Shown: one piece after another, positions 31,511 through 44,533 of the stretch
Position numbering within the stretch: the stretch's first letter is position 1
How the letters are laid out: the number at the start of each line of letters is the position of its first letter
NCBI GenBank assembly: GCA_034620365.1
Contig: JAQGEQ010000363.1
Span: forward strand, 1,178,001 to 1,242,000
Direction: 5' to 3'
Origin: Pegea sp. RAD2-039
Lineage: Eukaryota; Chordata; Thaliacea; Salpida; Salpidae
Length of the DNA stretch: 64,000 nt
Program-made: the position numbers and the translations under genes
The notes under the pieces: model-generated
Databases searched by the model: none
The model's input: the letters and a program-made list of their open reading frames with translations, nothing else
Told to the model about the DNA's origin: nothing

Positions 31511-34500
31511 GAATTGAACAACAAAATTTTATACTTCACCATTTCTGTTTATTCTTTTTGTAGATTCCATTTTGTAACTTTAGCTAGTAAACTAGGGTTT
31601 CAGAAAATACTTTCGCTAGTAAACTAGTCTTTCAGTAAAAGGGTTTCAGAATTCAAACATTAATTCGATGATTTTCATTTCAGAAAATAAAAGTTTGAAA
31701 CATTCTGCTTTAAAAGATTGCTCAAAAATAACATTTAACTTTAAATTTGAAAGATGACATTTTCAACTTACTATAGTGTAACAGACTTCATCACTAAAAT
31801 TTCAACATACCTGTCAAAATAACTTTTCTTTTAATAGTTAAATAAAATCAAATACTTTTCCTAGAGGTTCACAGCTGTTGATACAACCTTGATGCACTAT
31901 TTTTAATAGAAAAAAACTTAGCACAAAACCGATAATGGTTAAATGTCAAAATAGTTTAAAAACTGTTGTTACTTTTTATAAAAACAATTAAATCTTACTG
32001 AATAAACAGCAGCTTACAAATATTTGAAATAGGATGAGCGCAAAATTGTTTAGTTTCTTTTAAGTTAAACAAACTGTTTTAGTGTTTAATCATTATACAG
32101 TTTGTATATCTTGATTTAAATTGAACTTAAATTAAATAACTGTTATGATAAATAATCAGTTGATAAATAGATAGCTCTGAAATTTGATAAAATATTAATC
32201 AAATCTATTAATAATAATCAAATGAAATTAACTTATTGGTCAACTATAAATATTAATTACTTCAAAATAGGTTACTTTTATTTGTCCAAATACTTTTAGA
32301 TTTCGGCAATTGGAAGGTACAAGACAATCAGTCTTCAATTCGATCTCAGCTTATTTCCTAGTATAATTTGATTTTGTTTCAATTGAAGCAGTACAAATAG
32401 ATGAAGTTTTTAAAGCATTCATTCATTGAGTAAAATTGAAGAAGAAGTGGTGATAAAGAAAGTGAAGTAGTAGAAGGTTTAAAAACATTAACAAAAGAAG
32501 CTGAGTACATGCTTGATGTACGAGGTGGTAGGCTGGAAAACAATGTTAATAAGTGGAAGAAATTGTTTTACATCTCAACTCTTAAAATCTTAACATCAAG
32601 TTTTTTACTACTTTGAAATATTTAACAATGAATCAAATGTTGATCTATTAGAACTATTAAAATTATATTTTTATGTATTTGGCATCAAAGCAGCTCTCAA
32701 TTATGTTTTATTTACAAAATTATCCTTAAATGATTTAAACATTTACGACATCGTTTAAATTTGTTATTCTTAACCATTTATTATAATAATAACCACTTGC
32801 ATATACTAAAATTAGTTTAGAAAAGTTGAAAATAAAGTTTTTTAACAAGCCATTTGTATAGTAACTAGTGTAATATATTTAGCTTAATAATACTAATATT
32901 TATTATATTGAAAAAAATAAGTTAAAAAAACTATTTAAACTGCTTTATATCTGAAGTCTTGTTTATATTTTAATAACAAATTAAAGAATAATGGCCATTA
33001 ACTATTTTCGTGTTTTTAAATATTATTTTTTCATTATGTACAAAATAAAACACATTAGCTCAAATGTTAAAGATACTTATTTTTAGAAAACAAATGATTT
33101 AAACAAATGGTAAAAATTTTTTATACACTAATCTAAAATATTTCAAGTCATAAACATTCTACTGTAAGTTGCAACTGCTTTTTCGTTTAGTAAATTCTAA
33201 CTTTATCAAAACGTTATATTTTTCTTATTTGAAACGATGGTTTAAAATTCAGAATTTAACTAATAAAAAATGGAATACTTCTTAAAAAACCAAATTTATT
33301 AGCTTCTATGAATACCTATTTTTTCTTTTTTTCATATGAGTTTTAATTTGGTTATTAAAGCAAACAATAATACGACCAACAAACAAACTACTGTTGTCTG
33401 TATCTCTTTCAAGTCGTTTATGGATGATCAAATTGATCTACATCAATTTTTGTTTAAATATCAGCAGTTTTTTAGACATTAAATATTTTTGTAATTAGTA
33501 TATAATATTTTTTTAATCTTTAAACTTTTTCTTTTCCCGTAAACAGTCTGATCATAAAATTTATCTTCAATTTAAAGTTAAATCTTAAAAATATTTAATG
33601 AAAATCTCAAGATCAAGGTAAACTTTCAGTGATGCAATTTTATTCAAATTTTGTTGATTTTGCAGTTTTGAGAAAAAAACTTTAAAACGATGAAAAGATC
33701 AAAGACTATTTCAAGGATTCAGTTTGCTACATTGACTGAAACTTTTTCATTTGAAAAAAATGATTATACATGATAAAAATAAATTGTTGAAGAACCATGT
33801 TTTGTATTCTTATTCGAGTGTTTTTATTGTTTTAACAAGCAACCATTTAAGATTAGTTTTAGTTTTTTGCAGCGAAACATCAGTATAATTTTATGAAGAG
33901 TATTTTAAACATTCGTATGTATGAATATTGAATACTTTTAGTGTTAAAAGCTAAATAAATCTGGGAAGTAATAATTTTAAATCAGTAAAACTAGTAATTT
34001 TGCTCTTCAATAATTGTTCAACTAGAATAAATAAAATCGATAACTGGTAAGTAAAAACATAATATAACCCCTATTAATTGCATCATGAAAATTGTTTTAC
34101 TTTTTTTAAACAATCCATGAGATTAGAAAAGCTTTTTTATCTATTTATTTGCTGTAGTGACTACAAATTGTGACATAAACTTTAATTCTTAAAACCAATT
34201 TCATAAAATGTATCATATAATGCTAAATTCAAGTTTAGTAAGTTTTCTGTAAATGAAATTAACTCTAAATGTTAAATTTTATTCCGATTTTTTAAGTATA
34301 ATAAAGTAATTTATTTGAGTAAAGATTGAGTATTTATATTTTGATTAAATAGACTAAAATGTAAAATAAATTTCAATTATAAAATTTTAGAAGTTATCTC
34401 TTTTCTGTTATTAGTATTTCAGTGATTTCACAACTAAACTTTTACGTTAATTTTGTTAAAAATGCAGAAAAATGTGATTTTTAAATTATATTTCTAGAAA

Positions 34501-34828
34501 CTAATGAGCCATAAAACAAACTTAAACTATAAAACAATTATATCAGCTGCTGAAAAGTATTTGAATTAGATATCAACAAGCGAAAGTACTAAGAAAGAAA
34601 TTTATTAAATTTAATTAATATGTTTACAAGAGTTGATTTAAAAGTTGTAACTAGCAAAATATTCTATTTTGTATTTTTCATTGTTATACAACAAGTTTGT
34701 TGATAATCAAAAAATATTTACATTTTTTCAGTTTTTTTATTATTATCATTTTATATTTTCTTAAGATCGTTTAACACTTATGTTGTAAACTAACTTAGTT
34801 AATAAAAACAATAAGAGGGTAGTTTTGT

Positions 34829-35023
34829 ATGACAATTGAACTATTTGTGAGTAGCCTGCATACATCTGAAAGAGTAGTTACTTTGTCCCGCGTTTGTAGG
34901 AACAAACAGTTCCTGAAAAATCTTGGTCGAAAAGCGCAAAACTTTTTAGAAATGTCTCAAAACAGGTTTTCTGTGGACCAAAACTTTGACGATTTCATCG
35001 ATCAAAGTGTTGATTCAAACTAA
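34829..35023 (+). CDS. Possible small open frame, unrecognised
   Basis: A 64-codon frame with less AT-biased composition than its surroundings, including several Arg, Gln and Asp codons in its second half (segment FLEMSQNRFSVDQNFDDF). It begins with ATG after an in-frame stop and ends about 600 bases before the SEFIR receptor start. I recognise no family. It may be an isolated exon, a decayed gene piece or chance. Confidence 0.25.
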   Translation: MTIELFVSSLHTSERVVTLSRVCRNKQFLKNLGRKAQNFLEMSQNRFSVDQNFDDFIDQSVDSN

Positions 35024-35629
35024 CAATTTTTAGGCAAGTTTTTATACTTGATGAAGAGTTTTATTTTAAACTAAAACTTTTATCTTGTATTTAAATCGGA
35101 CAATATTTTAGACAAAAAGAAAAGATTTTAGTGACATTTACATGTATGTTTTTAAAACACTTACATTGCTGGCTCATGTTTTTCAGTAAGGAATCACTTA
35201 AGATAAAATCAAATCAGTATAACGCTTATCTTTAATCTTCATGTCCTACTTTACTGCCTCCTAATATTACCTAATGAATTTTTTTTTGTTAATTACCTTT
35301 TTCTGCATTCTAAAAATAACTCTAAATTACAAAAAAGATACTATTTTCAAAAAACTTTTACAGTTTTTTAGAATAGACTTAGATTTCAAGATAGTATTTA
35401 GTATGAAGTCAAAAAGCTTATTTTTAGTTTTGATTGATGGAGACAGTTAGAAAATTGATTAAATTTTTTGTTGAACTTCCAAATAATAGAAGAAATTAAG
35501 CGTTAACGGTTGATTAAAAAATGTTCTCAAGAATGAGATTATCTAAAATCAATTTATTGTTTATAAAACTAATATTCTATTTTGGTGTTTCAGATGTTTG
35601 TCTTTTCTATATTTTTGGATATGTAAAAA

Positions 35630-38088
35630 ATGAGAGTGATTCGTTTTCTTCTGTTTAATCTTCTACTCATCTTTGGGAAGAGCGAGCCGTTTACTTGCAG
35701 TATCGGATGCAATGATAAAAACAACCCAGAAGCTCTCCATAGATGTCACCCAAAAAGTTTGCTTCATTTAATTTTCTAGTTTTTTATAGAAATATTTATA
35801 ATTGGTATCAAAAACAATTATACTTAAATCAAATTAATCAACAGAAGCTTTGAAGATAATGAAAGATAGAAAAATATCTGCTACACCACCAAAACCTCTT
35901 AATTGTGGCTTACATCACTACAAAGGAAAGGATAGTGAAGACATTCATATGATGCTTAGCTGGGAGTATAATGGTACTTTCTGTCTCCCTAGTTTTGATT
36001 CCAAAATTGTAAAAACATTTCAAACATGCGTTTGGTGTGCATTTGATAATACTAACTTCTTTATAAAGTTTTTCCTTGTTAAAAATATGTTGCATATTTG
36101 TACTAAAAGTTAATTTCTTTTGCTTCCAATCAAATAACAAATCATTCAAAATTTAAAAGCCAACTGGTCGGGAAGAAAGTTTTTTGTGGAGATATCGACA
36201 GTCGATTCAGTTATGAAGTTCATTGTTAGACGACCACCAAAAAGAATCTTAACTGAAAAGGTTCGAGTCGAAATTATGTCAATTTGCAATAATTGACTGA
36301 TTATGTCAAAGACTTGACTTTGTAATATTTTTAGATGGTTGAACTAGAAATATTTTAACTTATTGTTGTAAACTATTAAAGACTGTCAGTGATATATGTT
36401 TTAGGTGGATTTTGACAAATGTTAATTAATTTACAAAAGTTGATTTTAAAACTTTTAAAAGGCTGAATTTTTTTTCATAAATTTAATTTCTTTGTTAGCG
36501 AAAGAAAGATATTTTTCACAAATTTAAGAAAATATTCTTATTCGAAGAGTCATTTTAAACATAAGATTTCACTTACATTACCATCAAGTAATTAGTAGAC
36601 CACACAAGTATAATATTTTCAAAATAAATACTTTAATGCATTCAGTACGTTTTAAGCAGTTAGTTTGTTTAAACAAAACTATATTTTAAAGATGACTTAC
36701 AACTTGAAGCACTGTAGTTCCTCATATATGCCAAATTTGAAGTATAAAATGAGAATAACTTCAATAAGGGCAAGAAAAGTTACCAAACATTCCAACAGAT
36801 GTAATGTTTATGAATATATTCCAGGTTTTACTCATTTTCTTACGTCTTGCAAACTAAATAAATATATATTTCGACAATTATTTGTTACTGAAGTAAATAA
36901 TTTGCAATTTAACTTTATCTTATTATCTTAAGGACATTAAACTTTAGCAAATTTTTGTAGGTTGCTGCTCTTTTGAAAATTTTAGAACTATTAAAGCCTG
37001 CAAACATGTCGAATGTTTTCAAACAAGTAAACTGCAACTTTTTTTACAAATATAAAAACATAATCATTTCAGAATCCTTCATTTTACACTAGTTAAAAAA
37101 ATATTAATTTGTTAAACAGACTTTTGATGAGTTAAAATGTTCTTACTTTAGATGGAACACTTGAAAACAAGAGTTCAACGTTAAATCCAGAACTCGTTGG
37201 TAAAATGATTTGCTTTCAAGTTAATATTCTAGAAATATATAAAAATAATTTGTTTTTACAGAAAAAAGTCGGATGAATATTGATCTAGTTTTATATGCTG
37301 TATGTTCTTTCATTGCTACAGCTGTCTTTCTTTTTATGAGTGAGTTAATTGATAAATATCAACATTTTGAAAGATAGGAATTGTATAAGATTAAAGTATA
37401 TAAAAGCAACAAATTTCTGAAATATAATTCATTTTAAAAAGTAGTTTAATTATGAATAGTTCAAAAACAATTTTCTACTTTTAGTTATTTATTCGTTGTT
37501 GATTTAGCACATATTAAACTGTTTATACTTATTAGTATATGAAAAAAGAATTAATAGAAATTAATTTTACTAAACTCAGCTGTTTTACTCATACAAAGAG
37601 GAAAAAGTACCGAATTAAGCGTGGTTATACTGACACCTAGCGGTGGAGATCGATCGTACAGCGAAAAAGCAAACGAGATAGCTTCATTAATTCAAAGACA
37701 TCAAAAGAAAGGAAGTCTGTTTTTTAACGGTTGGAATTCATGTAAAGAAGATATAGATAAAGAAAAAATGCTAGAAAAGATCAACAACTGCTCAGTAATT
37801 CTGCTAGTTAGTTCGCCGTTTGGAAAAAAAAGTTTTAATAACTTTGTAAACCAAAGAGAGCAATCAACTTGGAAAGACGGTTTTGTTCTTGGAGCTTTTG
37901 CTCTTTTCAATCGATCTTCTATTTTAAAAAGGAGGCCAACGATATATGTTGCTTATTACGACAACTTTTCTGCCAGTAATAATGTCAAGGAGCATGTACA
38001 TGAAATTTTTATTGAAAATACAAAACGTTGTTATAATCTAAGTTTAAGCTCTGATTACAACAAGCTAATTAGCCTTCTTTTAGAGTAG
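35630..38088 (+). CDS. IL-17-receptor-like protein: signal peptide, ectodomain, TM helix, SEFIR domain
   Basis: Seven exons join in one frame to 374 residues: 35630-35756, 35845-35973, 36160-36260, 36692-36824, 37152-37199, 37262-37339 and 37580-38088. The N-terminus (RVIRFLLFNLLLIFG) is a signal peptide. The ectodomain of about 200 residues is Cys-containing with fibronectin-III-like strands (MMLSWEYN, GRKFFVEIST, YKMRITSIRARKV). One transmembrane helix follows (LVLYAVCSFIATAVFLFM), then a cytoplasmic SEFIR domain (VVILTPSGGDRSYSEKA, CSVILLVSSPFG, FVLGAFALF, PTIYVAYYDNF). In the family the SEFIR domain recruits Act1/CIKS for NF-kB signalling. The ectodomain is shorter than in vertebrate IL-17RA, and no second cytoplasmic region follows. 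The SEFIR call is firm. The ligand and the IL-17R subtype are unknown. Confidence 0.82.
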
Positions 38089-38457
38089 AACGACGTGATC
38101 TTCTAAAATTTCGGTTTATGTCGTTTGTTTAATAAAAAAATAGTTTGTATCATCTTGGAGATTTATAATAAGCGAAAAATGTCTTCTATTAGTCCTCTAC
38201 TAGATTTGCATATAAATATTTGTAAGAATAAAGTGATTTGTAATCTTCAAAAAATCATAAAGCTATAAAATTCCAACTATTTACTAAGCAGTTTTCTAAG
38301 ATAACTTCAGCAGGAAATTAAAGAGCTAATTCTGCGAGAAGTTTTGTAGTTAGAAGAGCAACTAAGTATTGACTGAAACTAAAATGTAGATCAATACGAG
38401 ATGAAAAAAATTAATTAGTTTATAATGGACTTATAATGGATAATGTACAAAAATAAA

Positions 38458-38690
38458 TCAACCAAAAGAGTCATATACATCAGCACCAAACAAATCGACT
38501 TTTTATGGTTTAGAATTGCGACGAAATCTTTTTTTAAAATCATTCTTTTTATTGGCAGAGTTTGATAATGAAGCAAGTAACTTAATTTGACCTGGGGGAC
38601 TTCGTTTTCTTCTAACTGGGGTGCTTTTGTTTAAACCAAATTCTTAATCATTAACTCTACGAGGTTTAAGATTTATTTGTTTCAATAAAT
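38458..38690 (-). pseudogene. Fragment of an unidentified basic protein, two in-frame stops
   Basis: Read on the minus strand, one frame gives LKPRRVND, stop, then EFGLNKSTPVRRKRSPPG and QIKLLASLSNSANKKNDF, a basic run ending FRRNSKP, stop, and KVDLFGADVYDSFG before a final TGA at 38458. The composition is protein-like and continues through both internal TAA codons without change of frame, so this looks like the C-terminal part of a decayed gene with two nonsense changes. Its upstream side is cut by a retrotransposon tail. I do not recognise the parent protein. Confidence 0.45.
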
Positions 38691-39520
38691 GCAAAGGAGG
38701 GTGCCCGAAAAGATCACCTCTCGGTAACACACATTCTCACAAATAACATCTATTAAGTTAGAAATATAGAAAGCAAAAGATGTAGCACATGGCATTTCAG
38801 TAGTCCTCAAAACATATTTATTTATTTATTACAATAAATGTGAAGGAGGGTGCCTAAAGAGAGCACCTCTCGCTAGCACACATTCTCACAAATTAGATCT
38901 ATTTGACGTGTAAACGAAAAAGCATATGACAATGAAGAATTGCACAGAATCATAGTATTGTAAAAGAGAGAAATTCACAGTTTAGAAATGGCAATGTTGG
39001 CGATATTATAACAATTCAGCTTTTTTTTGAACAACACAAGTGATTTTGACATGACAATCTCTGATGGCAGATTGTTCCATGTACTGATTGTGCGGTATGA
39101 GAAAAAACTTAATCTGGTTAACGTAGCTGGTGGAGTGGGCTTATTAAGATGTAGTTTATGTCTTCTAAGTTGATATAACTTGAGGGAGGGACTAATGGAG
39201 AAGAAGTCATCAAACTGACAGTGAACAATTACATAGAATGTTAATAATATAAAAATGAGAAAAAGAATCAGAATTTAGAAGTAGCAATGTTGGCAATGTT
39301 ATAATGGTTTAACTTCTGCTCGAACAATACGAATGATTCTGACATGACAATGTCTGATGATAGCTGGTTTCAAGTACTAATTGTGTGGTATGAGAAAAAA
39401 TCTGCTCTAATTAATGTACCAGGTGATATGGGCTTATTAAGATGTAATGTGCGTCATCTGAGCTGATATAACTTTAGGGAAGGACTAATGGAAAATAAAT
39501 CAACGAGTTTAAGGTCCATT
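38671..39520 (-). mobile_element. Duplicated 3' ends of a CR1/Jockey-like LINE
   Basis: Minus-strand translation around 39180-38990 gives LYQLRRHKLHLNKP, LTRLSFFSYRTISTWNNLP and SEIVMSKSLVLFKKKL, the standard C-terminal end of non-LTR retrotransposon reverse-transcriptase ORFs (R-H-l-K ... FF--R-i--WN-LP ... s---FK--L). A second, more decayed copy with stops lies at about 39490-39275, offset by roughly 293 bases. Two copies of the 3' tail (a conserved GAATGTGTG...GAGAGGTG segment followed by AAAT-rich repeats) lie at 38671-38753 and 38812-38905. Two overlapping truncated insertions or a tandem duplication would explain the order. Confidence 0.65.
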
Positions 39521-40564
39521 AAACTGTAGATAATTTCAAAAATAAGAAAACTACTTTAAAATAAAAATAAAAAATAAAAAGAGATAGTATAAAAGCCTAC
39601 TGTTAGTCACCAATCGTAGTAATAGGAAATCTGAAGATTTACTTATGCTAATTTCGTAAACTAAATTTGATAAAAATCAATAAGCTATTTCATTATGTTT
39701 TTTGCTTTGCATTATATCTTTTTATTTCCTTCAAATGAGCAAAAACCTTTAAAAGAGCAAAATTGTAGAACAAACTTGATCAACAGTTCATAACAAACTT
39801 TCATAAGTTGGGAATGGTTAAACGTTTTATTTATTCTTTCTCTTTTAATTTATTTGGATCTTTTAAGATAATTAACTGTTTAACTATTTTTTCTTTTAAT
39901 AGAAAATCCAATTTTAATACTATTTATTTGTAAGAACTGATAAAGATTTTAAAAACTAGTATTTCCAGTCATAATATATTTGTCTAATAGTATCTGTTTA
40001 GTGTTTATTACAAACTGGTTTATATCTTTACTTAATAAATAAACTGCAATTTTACATTTGTTACAGAGATTTTCTAAACAATAAGATCTTTAATTAACAA
40101 ATTCTAAATACTTTCTTTTAACCTTAATCTTGTTTAAAATTATAAAATCTGTATTTTACAAAAAATTTTCTATAAGCTTATGAGTAGTTTTTTATCAGTT
40201 GTATCACTAACAAAAAGTAACTAACTATTTAATTAAAGCTGAAATTGTAGTGTTTATTTTATTTTATTAATGAAATTTTAAGCTTAATAAAAGGTAACCA
40301 ATATTTTTGTCTTCTACTTGGGTACAAAATTGATGAAAAATTGCCTTTTGAAATTTTTTAATACCATTTAAAATAAAAGATTAGGTCTACTACTTTTAAT
40401 TATTCTCGGTACAGTTTCTAACATTTTATGAAATATCGATAATTTTTTTAAGCTTTAAATATTAAAAAAAATAATTTTATAATTTTATGGCCATATTGTT
40501 TTAATCTTTAGCACCACCAAGTGGGCATTATTGTTATTCATTTGCCCAGCTCAGTTTCGCTAAG

Positions 40565-40588
40565 CCTTTTTCGTTGACAAGCGCTAAG
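40565..40588 (+). promoter_or_regulatory. RPL15 non-coding first exon with 5' TOP-like start
   Basis: A pyrimidine run CCTTTTTC in a GC-richer patch is followed at 40589 by a good donor (AAG|GTAATG). The matching acceptor ends at 41227, one base before the RPL15 ATG. Ribosomal protein mRNAs usually begin with such a 5' terminal oligopyrimidine tract, the target of mTOR/LARP1 translational control. The exact transcription start is inferred. Confidence 0.5.
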
Positions 40589-41227
40589 GTAATGTATGTT
40601 TAAAGTTTTCATCTCAGTTTTAGTTCAGTATGTTTTAAATTATTATAACACAAATTGGTTGTTTAAATTTTTTGTTTGCTTTTATATTGCACTAAGTATT
40701 AGATTTTTCTACTTGATTTTATTTAATTCTTTTAGATATATAATTTTTGGCCTATATATTGAAAAAAAAATTCAAGATTATACCATTGTAATTAGTCGGC
40801 TGATATAAACTATTTTGTTTAATCTTGTTTTATATAAAATATGCTTTTTAAGTTCCTAACTTGAAGTTTATACTTTGTTATTAGTTAAGTTAATAAAAAT
40901 TTTTTTTTATAGTGCTTGTTTGTTTTTATCATGTAAAAAAAAGCCAATAGTTTAGAGATGTTAATTAATTTGTAATCTTTTATTTAAGTTTATATTTAAT
41001 TTAATGATAATTATAATAATTGAGTTAGAGAGATAGATTTATAAGAATTATATAATGATAAATTTTTCAACTAAATGTCACATTTTAGATTTAATATCTC
41101 ATTTAAAATCTCATAAATTATGAGAATTAAAAATTGAAATTCTTTCTATATTAAATGTTATGCTAAATATATAAAAAAGGAATATAATTTTAAGAAGTTA
41201 AATTTTGTTTTGTAATTGTTTGAACAG

Positions 41228-42362
<1,135 letters not shown>

Positions 42363-42391
42363 TTGAATATATTTGTTTGGTGAAAATCATC

Positions 42392-42397
42392 AATAAA
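42392..42397 (+). terminator. Polyadenylation signal of RPL15
   Basis: AATAAA lies 30 bases after the stop codon in the sequence catcaataaaagtt. The short 3' untranslated region is typical of ribosomal protein genes. Confidence 0.65.
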
Positions 42398-44533
42398 AGT
42401 TTATTAAAAAGTGAAAAGTAGTTCTTATTTACTTCATTTGTTGAAGACATTAAAAAATAATTTAGTTTTGAACTAGAAGAGCTTAAGAAATTGTATCAGT
42501 TCAGTTACTTTGCTTCAGGAAGCCCAAAATGGTCTCAAATTGGTGGCAGATAGAATGATAGTTTAAATTAACAGATTTGTTGATAAAAATTCAGAAAAAA
42601 TTGATTTTAATATTAGCAGCGTTTAATCAAAAAGTCGACCACCACTAAGAAATTGTTTAATGAAATAGTTGATATTAGATGTTTGTATTTTGCTTGTGAG
42701 ATTTGTTATGCTCAAATTTAACTTTCTATTCCGTAGATAATAAATAGATTATTCAGAAATGGCAATTTCTGTGTAGTCTAGTAATATACAGTTTATAAGA
42801 GAAACTGATCTAACTTGCGAGAAATTTCATCATTTATAAATAATAACATTTCGATTCTTCGATACCTAACCATTAAGCATCAGATGCTCCATTAAAACTT
42901 AGATGAAGTAGTTTACAACTAGTTAAAAAGTATTATCATAAAGTTGAAATTATTAGTATGCTTTAGAAACATTCAAGTTAAACCTTTTTCTGTCTCAATA
43001 TTTCAAGATTTAATGAAACTTAATAATTAGAATATACCTTGAAAAATAATCATAACCTTAAAACTTTTCATTTTCAAAATTACTTTCTTTAATTGAATGT
43101 AAAGTATTAAACTATCCCATTATTTTAAGTGAGATATTCAACCTAAAAAGTGTAGTATGTGAACTTTAAATTATGTCATCTGAACTTTTTCAAGATACTA
43201 TAATAACTCCATTAAGTTTTAATTTTTTGTGGTACTTGAAGCACTCAGATTAAGTTCAATATTAATTTACCACGTGAGATTCAAGACACGCATTTAGGTT
43301 TGAGCAGTATGCTTCATAAAGATATGGATACATATAATATGATAAAGCTTACTGGATATAAATCAGATCTAAAACAAATTGATTAAATTAACAAACAAAA
43401 AAAACGTTGATATTATACAATATGACAAATAAAGTATACAAATATTCAAATACATAAAAATAAGATTATTACATTATAATTTATATACGAATATATAATA
43501 AAAAAGCTTACATCATATAATTAAGCATTTATGAATAGAAAAAGTTAATTACATGAAATTAAACAGGAAAAACAATTCAAATATATAATCACAAATGTAA
43601 CCCCATCATAAATGAAAACAAAAGTTGTAAGGATTAATAGTTTAAAAACACATTTTGTAAATAACTAAGTTTAGTTGCTTACAAATTAAAAGTGATAAGC
43701 TTTTGAGAGTCTAATTTATACATAGATAATAAAAGTGACTTTAAGACTTGATCTTCTTCTGTGATAAAACTTTTTTATACTTTGATTTGTTTCAGTTTTT
43801 AAAGTTTTGTAATTTGAGCATTTTTTAATAAACTTTTTTATTATCTGTGATAATTAAAGCATAATTATTCTGTAACTTATTTGACAATCGAATTGAAAAA
43901 GTACAACTTGAGTAACTTTGTCGACTAGTGACATTACATGCTAGCATTTTCTTTATTTGTTTTTTTTTATCTTTTTCTTAATCCTGTAATACTTTTGCCT
44001 TTGCTGTGTTCTACTTTTTTGCATTCCTTATGTTAAACTTTGATATTTGAAAATTGTTTACATTTATTCCTCTGCAATCATTTTGAGTTGTATTCTTTAT
44101 GAGAGCTATATTATATTTTACCTGCGACCATGCGGTATTTTGTAAATAAATATAAATAATGATAGTTTGCCAACACTTTTGTCTGAAACGAATTAAGGCA
44201 AAATGAAAAAAATCCATTTTGACTTTTCCCAAACAGTTTTTAGTTAACTTAAATTTAAGTTTACATAATAATTCAATGCTCTACGTTAAATTACTTTTTA
44301 GGTTTTGTATTTTTTAATTTCATTTTTTTTCAGTGACTCTATTATTTTTTAAATTAATTTTTACGCTTTTATTTATTTAATTTCGATTATATTTATGCTA
44401 AGCTTTATGGGTTAGATTACAATTTTTCACTTATATACAAGTTTGCTTATTAACTTGATTCATTATTTGCAATATTATTTTATCTAGAAAAGTTTTAATT
44501 GACTATAGTCATTTATTATCAGATTTTAGTATA
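42398..44533. other. AT-rich spacer between RPL15 and misato
   Basis: About 2.1 kb of AT-rich DNA. The only open frame of note, 44011-44232 on the minus strand, has no family signature. I see no gene, RNA or repeat here that I can support. The misato promoter should be near the right end. Confidence 0.55.

Larger units (their letters stand above)
28120..35629. other. Long AT-rich spacer upstream of the LIM-homeobox gene
   Basis: About 7.5 kb with no gene I can support. The frames at 29353-29595 and 29758-30060 have random AT-rich composition. Two GC-richer islands stand out (29160-29290 and 31020-31510) and are listed as possible regulatory elements. A short open frame at 34829-35023 is listed separately. 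The remainder is low-complexity AT DNA. Confidence 0.55.
38089..40564. other. SEFIR gene 3' flank, repeats and RPL15 upstream region
   Basis: Contains the SEFIR gene 3' flank, a broken gene fragment (38458-38690) and retrotransposon ends (38671-39520), all listed separately. From 39530 to 40500 the DNA is plain AT-rich spacer. The last 80 bases before the RPL15 leader exon are GC-richer and should hold its promoter. Confidence 0.5.

Noticed and set aside
38458-38690. TAA as a sense codon (recoding)
   Set aside because: All intact genes in the window end in TAA or TGA as ordinary stops and contain no internal TAA, so the stops here are lesions.
40596-40808. Plus-strand 70-codon hydrophobic frame
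   Set aside because: It lies wholly within the RPL15 leader intron and is Phe/Tyr/Ile-rich noise.
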